A stretch of DNA of 64,000 bases from an uncultured Clostridia bacterium (lineage in GTDB: Bacteria; Bacillota; Clostridia; Peptostreptococcales; Anaerovoracaceae), in the NCBI GenBank assembly GCA_934233735.1, contig CAKQGQ010000008.1, forward strand, positions 22,255 to 86,254. Reading direction: 5' to 3'. The position numbers were made by a program, and so were the translations under genes. Within the stretch, counting starts at the first letter, position 1; each line of letters opens with the position of its first letter. Below are positions 16,820 to 26,143 of this stretch, one piece after another. The notes under the pieces were generated by a model that was given only the letters and a program-made list of their open reading frames with translations, made no database searches and was not told the DNA's origin.

Positions 16820-17941
16820 TCAGAAGCGGTAGCCGTTCGTATCGCAGCATTGGCAGGCAGTGCCGGAAATGGTCTCAGACAGGCGGCTGCGGTGGGACGA
16901 ATTGCTGCAGGAGGATTCGCCTGCGGAGCTTTGGGAGCAGCCGCAGCCGTTTGCGCTGTCGGTGCTTTGGGAACATCCACAGCCGCCGACATTATCTGAA
17001 AGCGAGTTGTAATCGTCGCACTGACCGACATCATCGCAAGGAATTGCCAGTTCTCTTGCATTCAGTTCGAACAGGGACGGGCGGATAACCTGAATGAAGA
17101 TATTCGGCGTAACGACCAGATTGCCGTTTATCGTCAGGTTAATGGCATCTTCGCAGCCTGAAGTGCTGTCTGATACGGTAATCTGCGGATTCAGAATTAC
17201 GCCGCAGGCATCGAAGTCGAACAAAATGCTTGGAGAAATGTTCTGAACCTGACACGGAATAACTGCGCAGTTTACCGCGAAATTATTGCTTCCCGGAATC
17301 GCGACGAAGGTGTTGTTTCTCGACTTACAGGTCAGCTTGAAGTCACAGCTTCTGCCGTTTGTAGTCACATAGCCTTCGAGGACGACGGTAATCATCGCTT
17401 CCCATGTGCCGTCCGTTTCCGCTAAGAAGAAGTGTCCGTCACTTCCGCAGGTTCCCGGGCAGCTGCGTGCAGTACCGCAGCCGCCGCAGATGTGTCTGTC
17501 AACCGGTGCACACGGGCAGTTTGTGATTTCCGGCATGATTCCGCTTAAATCAGCGATATATCTGCCATCTTCATAATCAAGGTTTGTGATATTAAAACCA
17601 TCGATCGTTACGTTTTCCGCATTGAAGTCTGCAGCGGCTGCGAGGCGGAAGGAATTTACCGTGACACAACTGTTGGTGACGGTGAATCTGCTGTCGCAGT
17701 TAATTGCATTTCCGCTTCCTGAACAACCGCATCCGCAGGAACAGCCGTAGCCGCAGCTTCCGCTGCGTCCGTTTCCTCCGCCGAGTGTCAGCGTCTGTGT
17801 AAAATTCGCTTCATCTGTCAGTAAATTATAAATCAGAGGACAGGAATCCTCCCTTTTTTCATAAAAAATTTTATTTAAAAAGACTCTGTTTTGCGTTCCG
17901 TTTCCCGAAACTGAGCCTACATTGCCGCATGAACAAGCCAT
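16820..17941 (-). CDS. Cysteine-rich protein, probable spore-surface component
   Basis: The 373-residue protein begins MACSCGNVG and contains 32 cysteines by my count, nearly 9 percent. They are concentrated in a Gly-Cys block near residue 65 (GYGCSCGCGC), in two GCGCSQS repeats near the C-terminus, and at the end (ACQCC). Between them is an ordinary beta-rich sequence with Asn-Leu-Thr-Ile strands. There is no signal peptide. I do not recognise a named family. The upstream sequence fits a mother-cell sporulation promoter, and cysteine-rich self-crosslinking proteins are typical of clostridial coat and exosporium, hence the inference. It is divergent from mraZ. Confidence 0.6.
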   Translation of the reverse strand: MACSCGNVGSVSGNGTQNRVFLNKIFYEKREDSCPLIYNLLTDEANFTQTLTLGGGNGRSGSCGYGCSCGCGCSGSGNAINCDSRFTVTNSCVTVNSFRLAAAADFNAENVTIDGFNITNLDYEDGRYIADLSGIMPEITNCPCAPVDRHICGGCGTARSCPGTCGSDGHFFLAETDGTWEAMITVVLEGYVTTNGRSCDFKLTCKSRNNTFVAIPGSNNFAVNCAVIPCQVQNISPSILFDFDACGVILNPQITVSDSTSGCEDAINLTINGNLVVTPNIFIQVIRPSLFELNARELAIPCDDVGQCDDYNSLSDNVGGCGCSQSTDSANGCGCSQSSAGESSCSNSSHRSRLSETISGTACQCCDTNGYRF

Positions 17942-17975
17942 ATGCAGTTACCTCATTTCTTTCTATTTTTTCTAC

Positions 17976-18005
17976 TAATATATGTCGGATGGGAAACAAG
18001 AGTGC
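17976..18005 (-). promoter_or_regulatory. Candidate sigma-K/sigma-E promoter
   Basis: On the complementary strand GCACT, 16 bases, CATATATTA. This fits the -35 AC and -10 CATANNNTA pattern of the late mother-cell sigma factors. It lies 35 bases before the ATG of the cysteine-rich gene, which also has GAGGT as ribosome site. Confidence 0.55.
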
Positions 18006-18055
18006 AAAAAGAGGAAAAAGGTGGGGGTAAAAAATCAAAAAAACCATATTACCTC

Positions 18056-18084
18056 TTGAAAAGTGGTTGAAAGTGGTGTATAGT
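18056..18084 (+). promoter_or_regulatory. Sigma-A promoter of the dcw cluster
   Basis: TTGAAA (18056-18061), 17 bases, TATAGT (18079-18084). The transcript would start about 70 bases before mraZ. Confidence 0.75.
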
Positions 18085-18089
18085 GGATG
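18060..18089 (+). promoter_or_regulatory. Three tandem MraZ boxes
   Basis: AAAGTGGTTG, AAAGTGGTGT and ATAGTGGATG follow each other with an exact 10-bp period. This fits the AAAGTG(T/G)N3 repeat described for MraZ in Mollicutes. They cover the whole space from -35 to -10, so MraZ bound here should block or modulate its own cluster. Confidence 0.75.
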
Positions 18090-18162
18090 TAATAAAATGC
18101 ATTTCGTGTCTACAGGATTCTTCGAGTGGACAAGCGCGGAAAAAGGCGGAGGTATGACGGTT

Positions 18163-18594
18163 ATGTTCATGGGAACGGTATACAATTCCATAGATGAAAA
18201 AAACCGAATGATTGTGCCTTCGAAGATGAGAGCCGGGCTTGGAGAGCGATGTGTTCTGACGAAAGGTCTGGACCAGTGCCTTTACATTTACACGATGGAC
18301 AACTGGGAAAAACAGATGGAAAAAATCTCGAGACTGCCGGAATCCGATCCGAAAGTCAGAGTTTTTATCCGGCATTTTTGTGCCAATGCTGCCGAATGTG
18401 AATTTGACAAGCAGGGCAGAATTGTAATTCCGCAGGAGCTGAAAGCCTATGCGAAAATAGAAAAAGAGCTGGTTACGATGGGAGCCATGTCGAAAATCGA
18501 GGTCTGGGGCAGAGAAATATGGGATGCGCCGGATAATGAGAGCAAGATGAAAACGGAAGAGTTTTCAAAAGCATTGGAGGAATATAATTTCTGA
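18163..18594 (+). CDS. mraZ: Transcriptional regulator MraZ
   Basis: The 143-residue protein begins MFMGTVYNSIDEKNRMIVPSK, and a second half repeats the fold (CEFDKQGRIVIPQEL): the two AbrB-like halves of MraZ. It forms ring-shaped oligomers that bind spaced repeats and regulates the dcw cluster. GGCGGAGG lies ten bases before 18163; an ATG at 18154 is too close to that site. Its stop overlaps the rsmH start. Confidence 0.95.
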   Translation: MFMGTVYNSIDEKNRMIVPSKMRAGLGERCVLTKGLDQCLYIYTMDNWEKQMEKISRLPESDPKVRVFIRHFCANAAECEFDKQGRIVIPQELKAYAKIEKELVTMGAMSKIEVWGREIWDAPDNESKMKTEEFSKALEEYNF

Positions 18595-19529
18595 TGGAAT
18601 TTAAACATACATCGGTACTCTTTGAGGAGTGTATACAGGGCCTTGCGATTAAGCCCGACGGCGTTTATGTGGACGGTACGCTGGGCGGCGGCGGTCACAG
18701 CAGCGGGATTTGCGAAAAACTCGGTGAAAACGGCACTCTGATTGGAATTGACAGGGACAGGGATGCACTGAATGCGGCCGAAAAAAGGCTCGCACCGTAC
18801 AAGTGCAGGAAGTACTTTGTTCAAAGCAACTATTCGGATATTAAGGATGTTTTGGGGGAGCTTGCAATAGAAAAAATTGACGGGGCTCTGCTGGACTTAG
18901 GAGTATCTTCTTTCCAGCTGGACAACCCGGAGAGAGGATTTTCCTATATGCAGGACGCACCTTTGGATATGAGAATGAGTCAGGACGACGATTTTACCGC
19001 ATACGACGTGGTGAATCGCTATGAGGGGAAAGAACTGACGGAGATTATAAGAAAGTACGGCGAGGAAAGATGGGCATCCCGCATTGCTGAGTTCATCGTG
19101 AAAGCGCGGAAGAAACAGCCGATTGAAACCACGGGGGAATTGGTGGATATCATTAAAGCTGCGATTCCGGCAGCGGCAAGAAGAGACGGGCCCCATCCGG
19201 CGAAGCGCACCTTTCAGGCAATTCGCATTGAAGTCAATGACGAATTGGGACAGCTTGAGCGTGCGGTGGACGAGTTCTGCGATGTTTTGGCACCGGGGGG
19301 ACGCCTGTGCATCATAACCTTCCATTCGCTGGAGGACAGGATTGTAAAGGAGATTATCAACAAGAGAATGAACCCTTGCACCTGCCCGAAGGAGTTTCCT
19401 GTCTGCGTCTGCGGCAAAGTAGGCGATATACAGAAACGATCCAATAAACCGATTTTGCCGTCGGCACGGGAACTGGAAGAAAATCCGCGTGCCAGAAGTG
19501 CGAAGCTGAGGATTGCAGAAAAAAAGTAA
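18594..19529 (+). CDS. rsmH: 16S rRNA (cytosine-1402-N4)-methyltransferase
   Basis: The protein has 311 residues. It has the SAM-binding motif VDGTLGGGGHSSGI and the family blocks ALLDLGVSSFQLDNPERGFSY and LCIITFHSLEDRIVK, plus a C-terminal CPKEFPVCVCG cysteine cluster. It methylates C1402 in the ribosomal P site. Its ATG overlaps the stop of mraZ, the usual arrangement. Confidence 0.96.
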   Translation: MEFKHTSVLFEECIQGLAIKPDGVYVDGTLGGGGHSSGICEKLGENGTLIGIDRDRDALNAAEKRLAPYKCRKYFVQSNYSDIKDVLGELAIEKIDGALLDLGVSSFQLDNPERGFSYMQDAPLDMRMSQDDDFTAYDVVNRYEGKELTEIIRKYGEERWASRIAEFIVKARKKQPIETTGELVDIIKAAIPAAARRDGPHPAKRTFQAIRIEVNDELGQLERAVDEFCDVLAPGGRLCIITFHSLEDRIVKEIINKRMNPCTCPKEFPVCVCGKVGDIQKRSNKPILPSARELEENPRARSAKLRIAEKK

Positions 19530-19554
19530 GTGATAAATTGTTAAGGAGAGGACA

Positions 19555-20082
19555 ATGGCAGCAAGCGAAAGAGCTTATACATCTGAATATTCCTATATAG
19601 GACAGCCATATCGTCCTGCTCAGAGCTACGGTCAGCAAGGCGCATATCGCGCATATCCGCAGCCGGAAGCGGAGCGCCCGAGGGCCAAAAGAAGTGAGGA
19701 AAAACCAAAGCTTCAGGTGCAGCCGCGGGTTCAGCAGCAAGCGCAGCCTGTGATTACACACTGGATGCTGGTGCGGGTAATTTTGCTTCTTGTCTTCGCG
19801 GGAGCGGTGCTGATCAGTACAATTTGGATGAGCGCGAAAGCGACCGAAATTAAATACGAAATCAATAAAATCAATAAAGAAAATGTCATTCTTCAAAATG
19901 AAATTTCTATGCTCGGAATCAAAATCGAAAGTGCCAACAGCATTGAGCAGATTGAAGAATACGCTACAGGCAGCTTGAAAATGCAGTATCCGAAGTCTAA
20001 CCAGTGTATTTATGTGGACGCAAATGCTGTGGCCTCATCCGACTTGGCAGAGCAGATTCGGGAAAAGGCATATAAAGAATAA
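19555..20082 (+). CDS. ftsL: Cell division protein FtsL-like
   Basis: The 175-residue protein has a long Gln-, Pro- and Arg-rich cytoplasmic N-terminus (about residues 1-60), one membrane helix (VILLLVFAGAVLISTIW), and a coiled coil (KYEINKINKENVILQNEISML) ending near EYATGSLKMQYP. This layout and its place between rsmH and the penicillin-binding protein gene identify FtsL, which bridges DivIC and DivIB/FtsQ at the division site. The N-terminal extension is longer than in B. subtilis FtsL. Confidence 0.85.
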   Translation: MAASERAYTSEYSYIGQPYRPAQSYGQQGAYRAYPQPEAERPRAKRSEEKPKLQVQPRVQQQAQPVITHWMLVRVILLLVFAGAVLISTIWMSAKATEIKYEINKINKENVILQNEISMLGIKIESANSIEQIEEYATGSLKMQYPKSNQCIYVDANAVASSDLAEQIREKAYKE

Positions 20083-20119
20083 AAGAGGATGAAAGCTAAT
20101 ATAATTTCATAGATAAACG

Positions 20120-20154
20120 AGCCAGACAACTTAATAGAATCATGCGGTCTGGCT
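20120..20154 (+). terminator. Hairpin between ftsL and the penicillin-binding protein gene
   Basis: A perfect 8-bp inverted repeat (20120-20127 with 20147-20154), with a 19-base loop, is followed by TTCTGTTTG. It could act as a partial terminator inside the cluster. Confidence 0.45.
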
Positions 20155-20173
20155 TTCTGTTTGAAGGAGAAAT

Positions 20174-22174
20174 ATGAAGGCACAGGTTACGGTAAAAAAC
20201 AGAAGAAGGATAGCAATCGGGTTTATCATCATAGCACTGCTTTTGATTGCGCTTGTATTCCGCGTGGCGTGGATTCAGATTGTAGATGCGGAAGAACTGA
20301 GTCAGAAAGCGATTGACCAGCAGACGAAGGACACACCGATTGAAGCCAAACGCGGTACGATTTACGACCGGAACGGAAAAGAACTGGCGACGAGCACGAC
20401 CTGCTATACGCTTTGGGCAAGACCCTCACAGATAAAGCTGAAGGACGGACAGGAACGCCCTGACAGCGAAATCAAAGTATTTGCGCAGGACATCGCAGAC
20501 ATTATAGATGGTGATGCGTCCGATGTTTATGCGGATTTAACGAAAAATCAGGCACTGGTCAGAGTCGCAAAATATCTGGAAAAAAACATGGCAGATAAAC
20601 TGAGAGCCCTTCAGATAACCGGAATTGAGCTTTCGGAAGATAATAAAAGATATTACCCTCTGGGAAATTTTGCTTCACAGGTGCTCGGCAGCGTAAACGA
20701 TGATAATATGGGAAGAACCGGCATCGAGCTGCAGTACGATCAGTATTTGAGCGGCGTTTCCGGCAGATGGGTGAAGAATACGGATTTGCTCGGAAATGAG
20801 CTGGTAAAAGGTGCGGAAGAATACCATGAAGCGCAGGATGGCCTGAATGTGATTATGACACTCGATGAGGCGATTCAGTATTATGTCGAGAAAGCCCTTG
20901 AAAAGGGTATGGAAAAGACAAAGGCGAAACGCATTATGTGTCTGGTGATGGACCCGAAAACAGGCGACATTCTGGCATCTGCTGCAACGCCGGGATACGA
21001 CCCGAATGACGCGACAGAGCCGTTGGCAAAAGACAAGAAGAAATATGAGAAAATGACGGCGGAGGAGAAGAACAAGTACCTATTCAGCCTTTGGAGAAAT
21101 CCTTTGGTCAGCGATACTTATGAGCCGGGTTCGACCTTTAAGCTCATAACATCCTCCTCTGCGATTGAAGAAAAAGTAATCAATGACAATACGACCTTCA
21201 ACTGCTCCGGAAGCTTCAGCGTGGCAGGTGTCAGACTGCACTGCTGGACTAGTGGCGCACACGGCACACAGACGATTCGCCAGGCAATCGGAAACTCTTG
21301 CAATCCGGCACTTGCAAAGGTTGCGGCTTTGCTGGGAAAAACCAGATTCTATAAATATTTAGACCTTTATGGAATCACGGATAAGACCAGCGTGGACTAT
21401 CCGGGTGAGGCAGGCGCAATCGTGCAGAGTCTTGAAAATGTCGGACCGGTAGAGCTGGCGACAATTGGTTACGGTCAAGGTATTTCCGTAACGCCGATCC
21501 AGCTCCTTACAGCTGTAAATGCAATCGGAAACGACGGCGTGCTTCTACAGCCCCGCTATGTGAAAGCATTGACGGACAGTGAGGGCAAGGTTGTGGGATC
21601 CTATGAGCCGGTCGTTGTCCGCAAGGTGATTTCTGCGGCAACTGCCAAGAAAATGCGCAGCATCATGCAGTATGTTGTCGATGAAGGCGGCGGCGGAAAC
21701 GCCAGGATTGCAGGATACAGAGTCGGCGGCAAAACCGGTACCGCGAATAAAATCGATGCAGGAACCGGAAAATACGGAAAGTATTATTACAGTTCCTTTA
21801 TTGGAATGGCACCGATGGACGATCCGCAGATTTCCATTCTGGTTGTAGTTGACAGTCCGAAAGGCTCCTACTACGGCTCCATGGTTGCAGCTCCGATCGC
21901 AAAGGATATTCTAACGGACGCTTTGCGCTATCTGAATGTCACGCCGAAATACAGCAAATCGGAGAAGAATTCACTGCAGAGCGGATATACGACAGTTCCG
22001 AATGTTGTCGGAAAGGAATTCAGCGAGGCGGCCGGCATTATCGGCGGCAAAGACCTGAAATACAGCAGACCGAAATCAGCGCAGGGCGATGATGATTTCA
22101 CGGTTGTGGATCAGTATCCAAAGGCAGGAACAAAGGTGAAAAAGAACGCGGTTGTCTATGTCTATAAAGAGTAG
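20174..22174 (+). CDS. Class B penicillin-binding protein with PASTA domain (FtsI/SpoVD type)
   Basis: The 666-residue transpeptidase has a basic N-terminus and one membrane anchor, a dimerisation domain, and the catalytic motifs STFK (serine near residue 320), SCN (near 375) and KTGT (near 520). One PASTA domain (TVPNVVGKEF...) fills the last 60 residues. It crosslinks septal peptidoglycan. In Firmicutes both the division PBP and sporulation-specific SpoVD sit at this cluster position with this architecture. As the only class B PBP in the cluster it may serve division, sporulation or both, so I give no symbol. Confidence 0.92.
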   Translation: MKAQVTVKNRRRIAIGFIIIALLLIALVFRVAWIQIVDAEELSQKAIDQQTKDTPIEAKRGTIYDRNGKELATSTTCYTLWARPSQIKLKDGQERPDSEIKVFAQDIADIIDGDASDVYADLTKNQALVRVAKYLEKNMADKLRALQITGIELSEDNKRYYPLGNFASQVLGSVNDDNMGRTGIELQYDQYLSGVSGRWVKNTDLLGNELVKGAEEYHEAQDGLNVIMTLDEAIQYYVEKALEKGMEKTKAKRIMCLVMDPKTGDILASAATPGYDPNDATEPLAKDKKKYEKMTAEEKNKYLFSLWRNPLVSDTYEPGSTFKLITSSSAIEEKVINDNTTFNCSGSFSVAGVRLHCWTSGAHGTQTIRQAIGNSCNPALAKVAALLGKTRFYKYLDLYGITDKTSVDYPGEAGAIVQSLENVGPVELATIGYGQGISVTPIQLLTAVNAIGNDGVLLQPRYVKALTDSEGKVVGSYEPVVVRKVISAATAKKMRSIMQYVVDEGGGGNARIAGYRVGGKTGTANKIDAGTGKYGKYYYSSFIGMAPMDDPQISILVVVDSPKGSYYGSMVAAPIAKDILTDALRYLNVTPKYSKSEKNSLQSGYTTVPNVVGKEFSEAAGIIGGKDLKYSRPKSAQGDDDFTVVDQYPKAGTKVKKNAVVYVYKE

Positions 22175-22229
22175 AAATTGAAAAAGAGTGTAAAATAAAA
22201 TATATCCTGGGAATGAGAATGGGGAGGCT

Positions 22230-23714
22230 ATGCGGCTTAGAACTTTGTTTGACGGCGCAGACTGCAAGCTGGTCTGCGGTACGCTCGACAAAGATGCGAA
22301 AGCATTGAGTTACCATTCGGATAAAACCGGTCCCGGCGCGGCTTTTTTCGCGATTCGGGGCGAGAGAAACGACGGACACAGATATATTAAAAAGCTAGCA
22401 GAGCAGGGCGTGGACATTTTTATCGTTGAAGAGATGACGGAGGAATGCAATGCGCTACGGGGCGATGCGATAACTGTCATAAAGACGGATGATGTGCGAA
22501 AGAGCCTTGCGATTGCTTCCCGAAATTTTTTCGGAGAGCCCGATAAGCAGCTTTTGACCATCGGAATTACAGGAACGAAAGGCAAGACCGGAACTTCGGT
22601 TTTATTGAAAGAAATCTTGGAAAATGCCAAAATTCCGACAGGCATCATCGGAACCGTACAGCAGGGATATGCAGGGAATTATGAAGAGGCGGAAAACACC
22701 ACGCCGCAGTCCTATGAAATTTTTCGTCTGATGCGAAAAATGGCTGACGGCGGCTGCAAAGCGGTTGTCATGGAGGTGTCCTCGCAGGCGCTGATGCAGC
22801 GCCGCACAGAGGCAATCCGTTTCGATATCGGCATTTTTACAAACCTCAGCCCTGACCATATCGGTGAGGGAGAACATAAAAGCTTTGAAGAGTATGCTTA
22901 TTGGAAAAGCCGCCTTTTTCAGCAGACGAAAACAGCAGTCGTAAACGGAGACAGTCCGTACTGCGAGAAAATATTAGCGGATTCCAAAGCAAAAAGGACT
23001 ATCAAATTCAGTCTGAAACAGGCGGAAAACATTCGATTGTACAGTGGAAACGGAAGGCTCGGAAGCGTGTTTACTTTTGCGGGAGAGCAAATCAGACTTG
23101 GGCTTCCCGGACGATTCAATCTATACAATGCGATAGCTGCCATGACGACGGCACAGACGCTCGGCATTTCGACAGGAGAAATGAAAAACGCGCTCGAAAC
23201 GGTATCCGTGAGAGGTCGGACGGAAATCATTCCTACAGGGAGAGATTTTATCGTAATGCTGGATTATGCGCATAACGGCGTGGCGATGGAAAATCTGCTG
23301 GCTGCTTTGCGGGAATATCGACCGGGGCGGCTGATTACAGTGTTTGGCTGCGGAGGCAACCGGGATCCGCACAGGCGGACGGAGATGGGGCTGGCAGCGG
23401 GAAAGGCGGCGGACTTATCCGTCATTACTTCCGATAACCCACGCGAAGAAGACCCCGATGCGATTATCAAAGACATCGTTTGTGCGCTTTCCGAAACCGG
23501 AGGCGCATACAAGGTCATCCCCGGTCGTGCTGAGGCAATCAAATGGACCTTGCAAAATGCGCAGCGCGGTGATATTATAGCAGTCTGTGGCAAAGGGCAT
23601 GAGACCTATCAATTGATAGGAAGAGAGAAGCGGCACTTTGATGACAGAGAAGTAATAAAAGCTGTTTTATTGAACATGGATCAAGATACAGATAATTTGG
23701 GAGAAACAAAATGA
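22230..23714 (+). CDS. murE: UDP-MurNAc-tripeptide synthetase, meso-diaminopimelate type
   Basis: The protein has 494 residues. The ATP loop is GITGTKGKTGTS, the central domain has SPDHIGEGEH, and the C-terminal domain carries DNPR, the motif that selects meso-diaminopimelate over lysine. It adds the third residue of the stem peptide in the cytosol. GGGGAGG lies unusually close, only two bases before the ATG, and no other in-frame start fits the family N-terminus. It overlaps murF by four bases. Confidence 0.95.
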   Translation: MRLRTLFDGADCKLVCGTLDKDAKALSYHSDKTGPGAAFFAIRGERNDGHRYIKKLAEQGVDIFIVEEMTEECNALRGDAITVIKTDDVRKSLAIASRNFFGEPDKQLLTIGITGTKGKTGTSVLLKEILENAKIPTGIIGTVQQGYAGNYEEAENTTPQSYEIFRLMRKMADGGCKAVVMEVSSQALMQRRTEAIRFDIGIFTNLSPDHIGEGEHKSFEEYAYWKSRLFQQTKTAVVNGDSPYCEKILADSKAKRTIKFSLKQAENIRLYSGNGRLGSVFTFAGEQIRLGLPGRFNLYNAIAAMTTAQTLGISTGEMKNALETVSVRGRTEIIPTGRDFIVMLDYAHNGVAMENLLAALREYRPGRLITVFGCGGNRDPHRRTEMGLAAGKAADLSVITSDNPREEDPDAIIKDIVCALSETGGAYKVIPGRAEAIKWTLQNAQRGDIIAVCGKGHETYQLIGREKRHFDDREVIKAVLLNMDQDTDNLGETK

Positions 23715-25108
23715 GAGATTTTACAATTGCTGAAGTAAGGGAAGCGGTAGGCGGAACTCTTCTGGCAGGAAGCGGGGACGGCGTTGTCCGCAAAATCTGC
23801 ACGGATTCAAGAAAGGCGGAGCCGGGGGATTTATTCTTTCCATTGATAGGTGAAAATAACGACGGACATGATTTTCTGGCGCAGGTCTTTGAAAAAGGCT
23901 GCCGCTCGATTATCGTTTCGGATGAAAGCAAAGTCCCGAAACGCGAGTTTTTAGCGGACGGAATACAGCCGGATGTAATTCTGGTCGAAGATACGACAAA
24001 AGCGCTGCAGGATTTGGCGCAGTATTATTTGGGAACGCTTCCGATGAAGAAAAAGATTGCAGTAACCGGAAGTGTAGGAAAAACGAGCACAAGAGATATG
24101 ATGTACTACATCGCGTCCATGAAATACAAGACAGGAAGAAACCTGAAGAATTTCAATAATGGATTCGGTCTTCCTCTCAGCATTCTGGAATTCGCGCCGG
24201 ATACCGAAGCGGCGGTTCTGGAGATGGGAATGGACAATTTCGGTCAGATTGAAATACTGGCGAACCTCGTAAAGCCTGACATCGCGCTGATTACGAATAT
24301 CGGTATTTCACATATCGAAAATCTGGGGAGCCGTGAGGGAATCCTGAAAGCAAAGATGGAAGTAACCTCCTGCTTTGACGAGCATTCGACGCTGGTGGTA
24401 AACTGCGACTGCGACTTGCTTTGCGAAGAAAATGTAAGAGGAAATTACAAGCTGATAACCGTAGGCTCGGAAGAAGATAACTGCTACCGCGTCAGCGATG
24501 TTTGCGATTTCGGCGATAAGGGTATAAAATATACTTTGCACCGGGATGATAAATCGTATACGATTTCCCTGCCGGTACCGGGCGCGCATAATGCAGTCAA
24601 TGCGAGCCTTGCCATTGCGGCGGGTGAGCAGATGGGGATTGACATCGAGACAGCGATTCAAGGGCTGGAATCCGCGCAGCTTACCGAAAAGAGGCTGAAC
24701 ATAAAGGAAAAGAACGGGATAAAGGTCATTGACGATACTTATAATGCCTGCCCGGCATCCGTAATGTCGGCAGTCAACACGCTGATGCAGACAGAGGGCA
24801 AAAGAAAAATCGCAATTATCGGTGATATGTACGAGCTGGGACAGGAAACCGAAAATGCGCATAAAGAGGTCGGCGAGTTTGCCGGCAGAAAGAAGCCGGA
24901 TCTGCTTGTTTGCATCGGAGAATTTGCGAAGGGCTATGCGGAAGGCGCTGCGGAACATATGAAGGCAGAGAACATCCTGTATTTCGCGGAAAAGGAAGAC
25001 TTTTTCGAGCAGGCGGAAGGACTGATTGCGCCGGGGGATGTTGTCCTGGTAAAGGCCTCGCGCGGCATGCAGATGGAAAAGATCGTAAATAAGATACTGG
25101 AAGAATAA
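23711..25108 (+). CDS. murF: UDP-MurNAc-tripeptide:D-Ala-D-Ala ligase
   Basis: The protein has 465 residues, with the ATP loop AVTGSVGKTSTRDM, the block LKNFNNGFGLPLS, and the C-terminal IDDTYNACPASVMSAV and IGDMYELG, all MurF-type. It adds D-Ala-D-Ala to complete the pentapeptide. It shares four bases with the end of murE. No ddl gene is in the cluster, so the dipeptide is made from a gene elsewhere. Confidence 0.95.
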   Translation: MRDFTIAEVREAVGGTLLAGSGDGVVRKICTDSRKAEPGDLFFPLIGENNDGHDFLAQVFEKGCRSIIVSDESKVPKREFLADGIQPDVILVEDTTKALQDLAQYYLGTLPMKKKIAVTGSVGKTSTRDMMYYIASMKYKTGRNLKNFNNGFGLPLSILEFAPDTEAAVLEMGMDNFGQIEILANLVKPDIALITNIGISHIENLGSREGILKAKMEVTSCFDEHSTLVVNCDCDLLCEENVRGNYKLITVGSEEDNCYRVSDVCDFGDKGIKYTLHRDDKSYTISLPVPGAHNAVNASLAIAAGEQMGIDIETAIQGLESAQLTEKRLNIKEKNGIKVIDDTYNACPASVMSAVNTLMQTEGKRKIAIIGDMYELGQETENAHKEVGEFAGRKKPDLLVCIGEFAKGYAEGAAEHMKAENILYFAEKEDFFEQAEGLIAPGDVVLVKASRGMQMEKIVNKILEE

Positions 25109-25129
25109 AAGAGATAGGAGTTGCAAAAA

Positions 25130-26134
25130 ATGGATAGATTACTGATTCCGATAACAGCGCTGGTGGCAGCGTGGATTTTGGGAGCATTGTTCACCAAAAT
25201 GCTCATACCGTTTCTGGAAAAGAAACAGTTCAGGCAGTTTGTAAGAGAGGAAGGGCCGCAGTCGCATCTTTCTAAGACCGGAACGCCGAGCATGGGCGGA
25301 ATTGCGATTATCGGCGCGACGATTTTGTCGGCGGTAATTACAACGCTTGTATTGGCGGCAGATGTGGCAAATTATATGACGCTGGCGGCAGTCCTGGCGA
25401 CGATGGTACTGTTCGGCTTAATCGGCTTCATTGACGATTATGAGAAAGCGATTCGAAAGAACAATGCGGGAATCAGCCCGAAGCAGAAAATTATTTTACA
25501 GTTTACGTTTTCGCTGCTGTTTGCGGTATTTGCGTATTTTAAGTCCGGTTTTTCGGGCGTGAGCGGAAGCAGCGTATGGATTCCGATTGCAGATGTCTAT
25601 CTGGATTTCGGCATTTTCTACATTCCGTTTATCATCTTTGTGATGATTGCCTTCAGCAATGCGGTAAACCTTACGGATGGTCTTGATGGGCTGGCGTCCG
25701 GCGTTACGGCGCTGGTGGCGTTCTGCATGATTCTGCTGGGCGTATACGCATCACCGGGTTTTGCAACCGAGCCCGTTATATACGGAGCGCTTGCAGGCGG
25801 ATGTCTGGGCTTTCTGATGTTCAACAAGAACCCTGCAAAGATTTTCATGGGAGACACAGGCTCGATGGCGCTGGGCGGAATGCTTGCAGCAGGAGCTGTG
25901 ATGCTGAAGATGGAATTTTTACTGGCGATTGCAGGACTGGTGTATGTACTGGAAGCACTGTCGGTAATCATTCAGGTAACTTATTACAAGAAAACGCATA
26001 AAAGAATTTTCAAAATGGCGCCGCTGCATCATCATTTCGAGCTTTGCGGAATGAAGGAAAAACAGGTAGTTCTGATGTTCTGGGGAGCTGCACTGGTGTT
26101 CTGCATACTGGCAATTGTTGTAAGCAATTTATAG
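25130..26134 (+). CDS. mraY: Phospho-MurNAc-pentapeptide translocase
   Basis: The protein has 334 residues with ten membrane segments. It carries the three aspartate motifs and others of the family: FIDDYEK, NLTDGLDGLASG, FMGDTGSMALGG and PLHHHFELCG. It transfers phospho-MurNAc-pentapeptide to undecaprenyl phosphate, forming lipid I. I use the ATG at 25130, nine bases after GGAG, and not a TTG at 25121 that touches that site. Confidence 0.96.
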   Translation: MDRLLIPITALVAAWILGALFTKMLIPFLEKKQFRQFVREEGPQSHLSKTGTPSMGGIAIIGATILSAVITTLVLAADVANYMTLAAVLATMVLFGLIGFIDDYEKAIRKNNAGISPKQKIILQFTFSLLFAVFAYFKSGFSGVSGSSVWIPIADVYLDFGIFYIPFIIFVMIAFSNAVNLTDGLDGLASGVTALVAFCMILLGVYASPGFATEPVIYGALAGGCLGFLMFNKNPAKIFMGDTGSMALGGMLAAGAVMLKMEFLLAIAGLVYVLEALSVIIQVTYYKKTHKRIFKMAPLHHHFELCGMKEKQVVLMFWGAALVFCILAIVVSNL

Positions 26135-26143
26135 GAGAGAGAC

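Noticed and set aside
24308..25126. A 272-codon frame on the minus strand opposite murF
   Set aside because: Shadow of the murF coding frame; no ribosome site and no domain.
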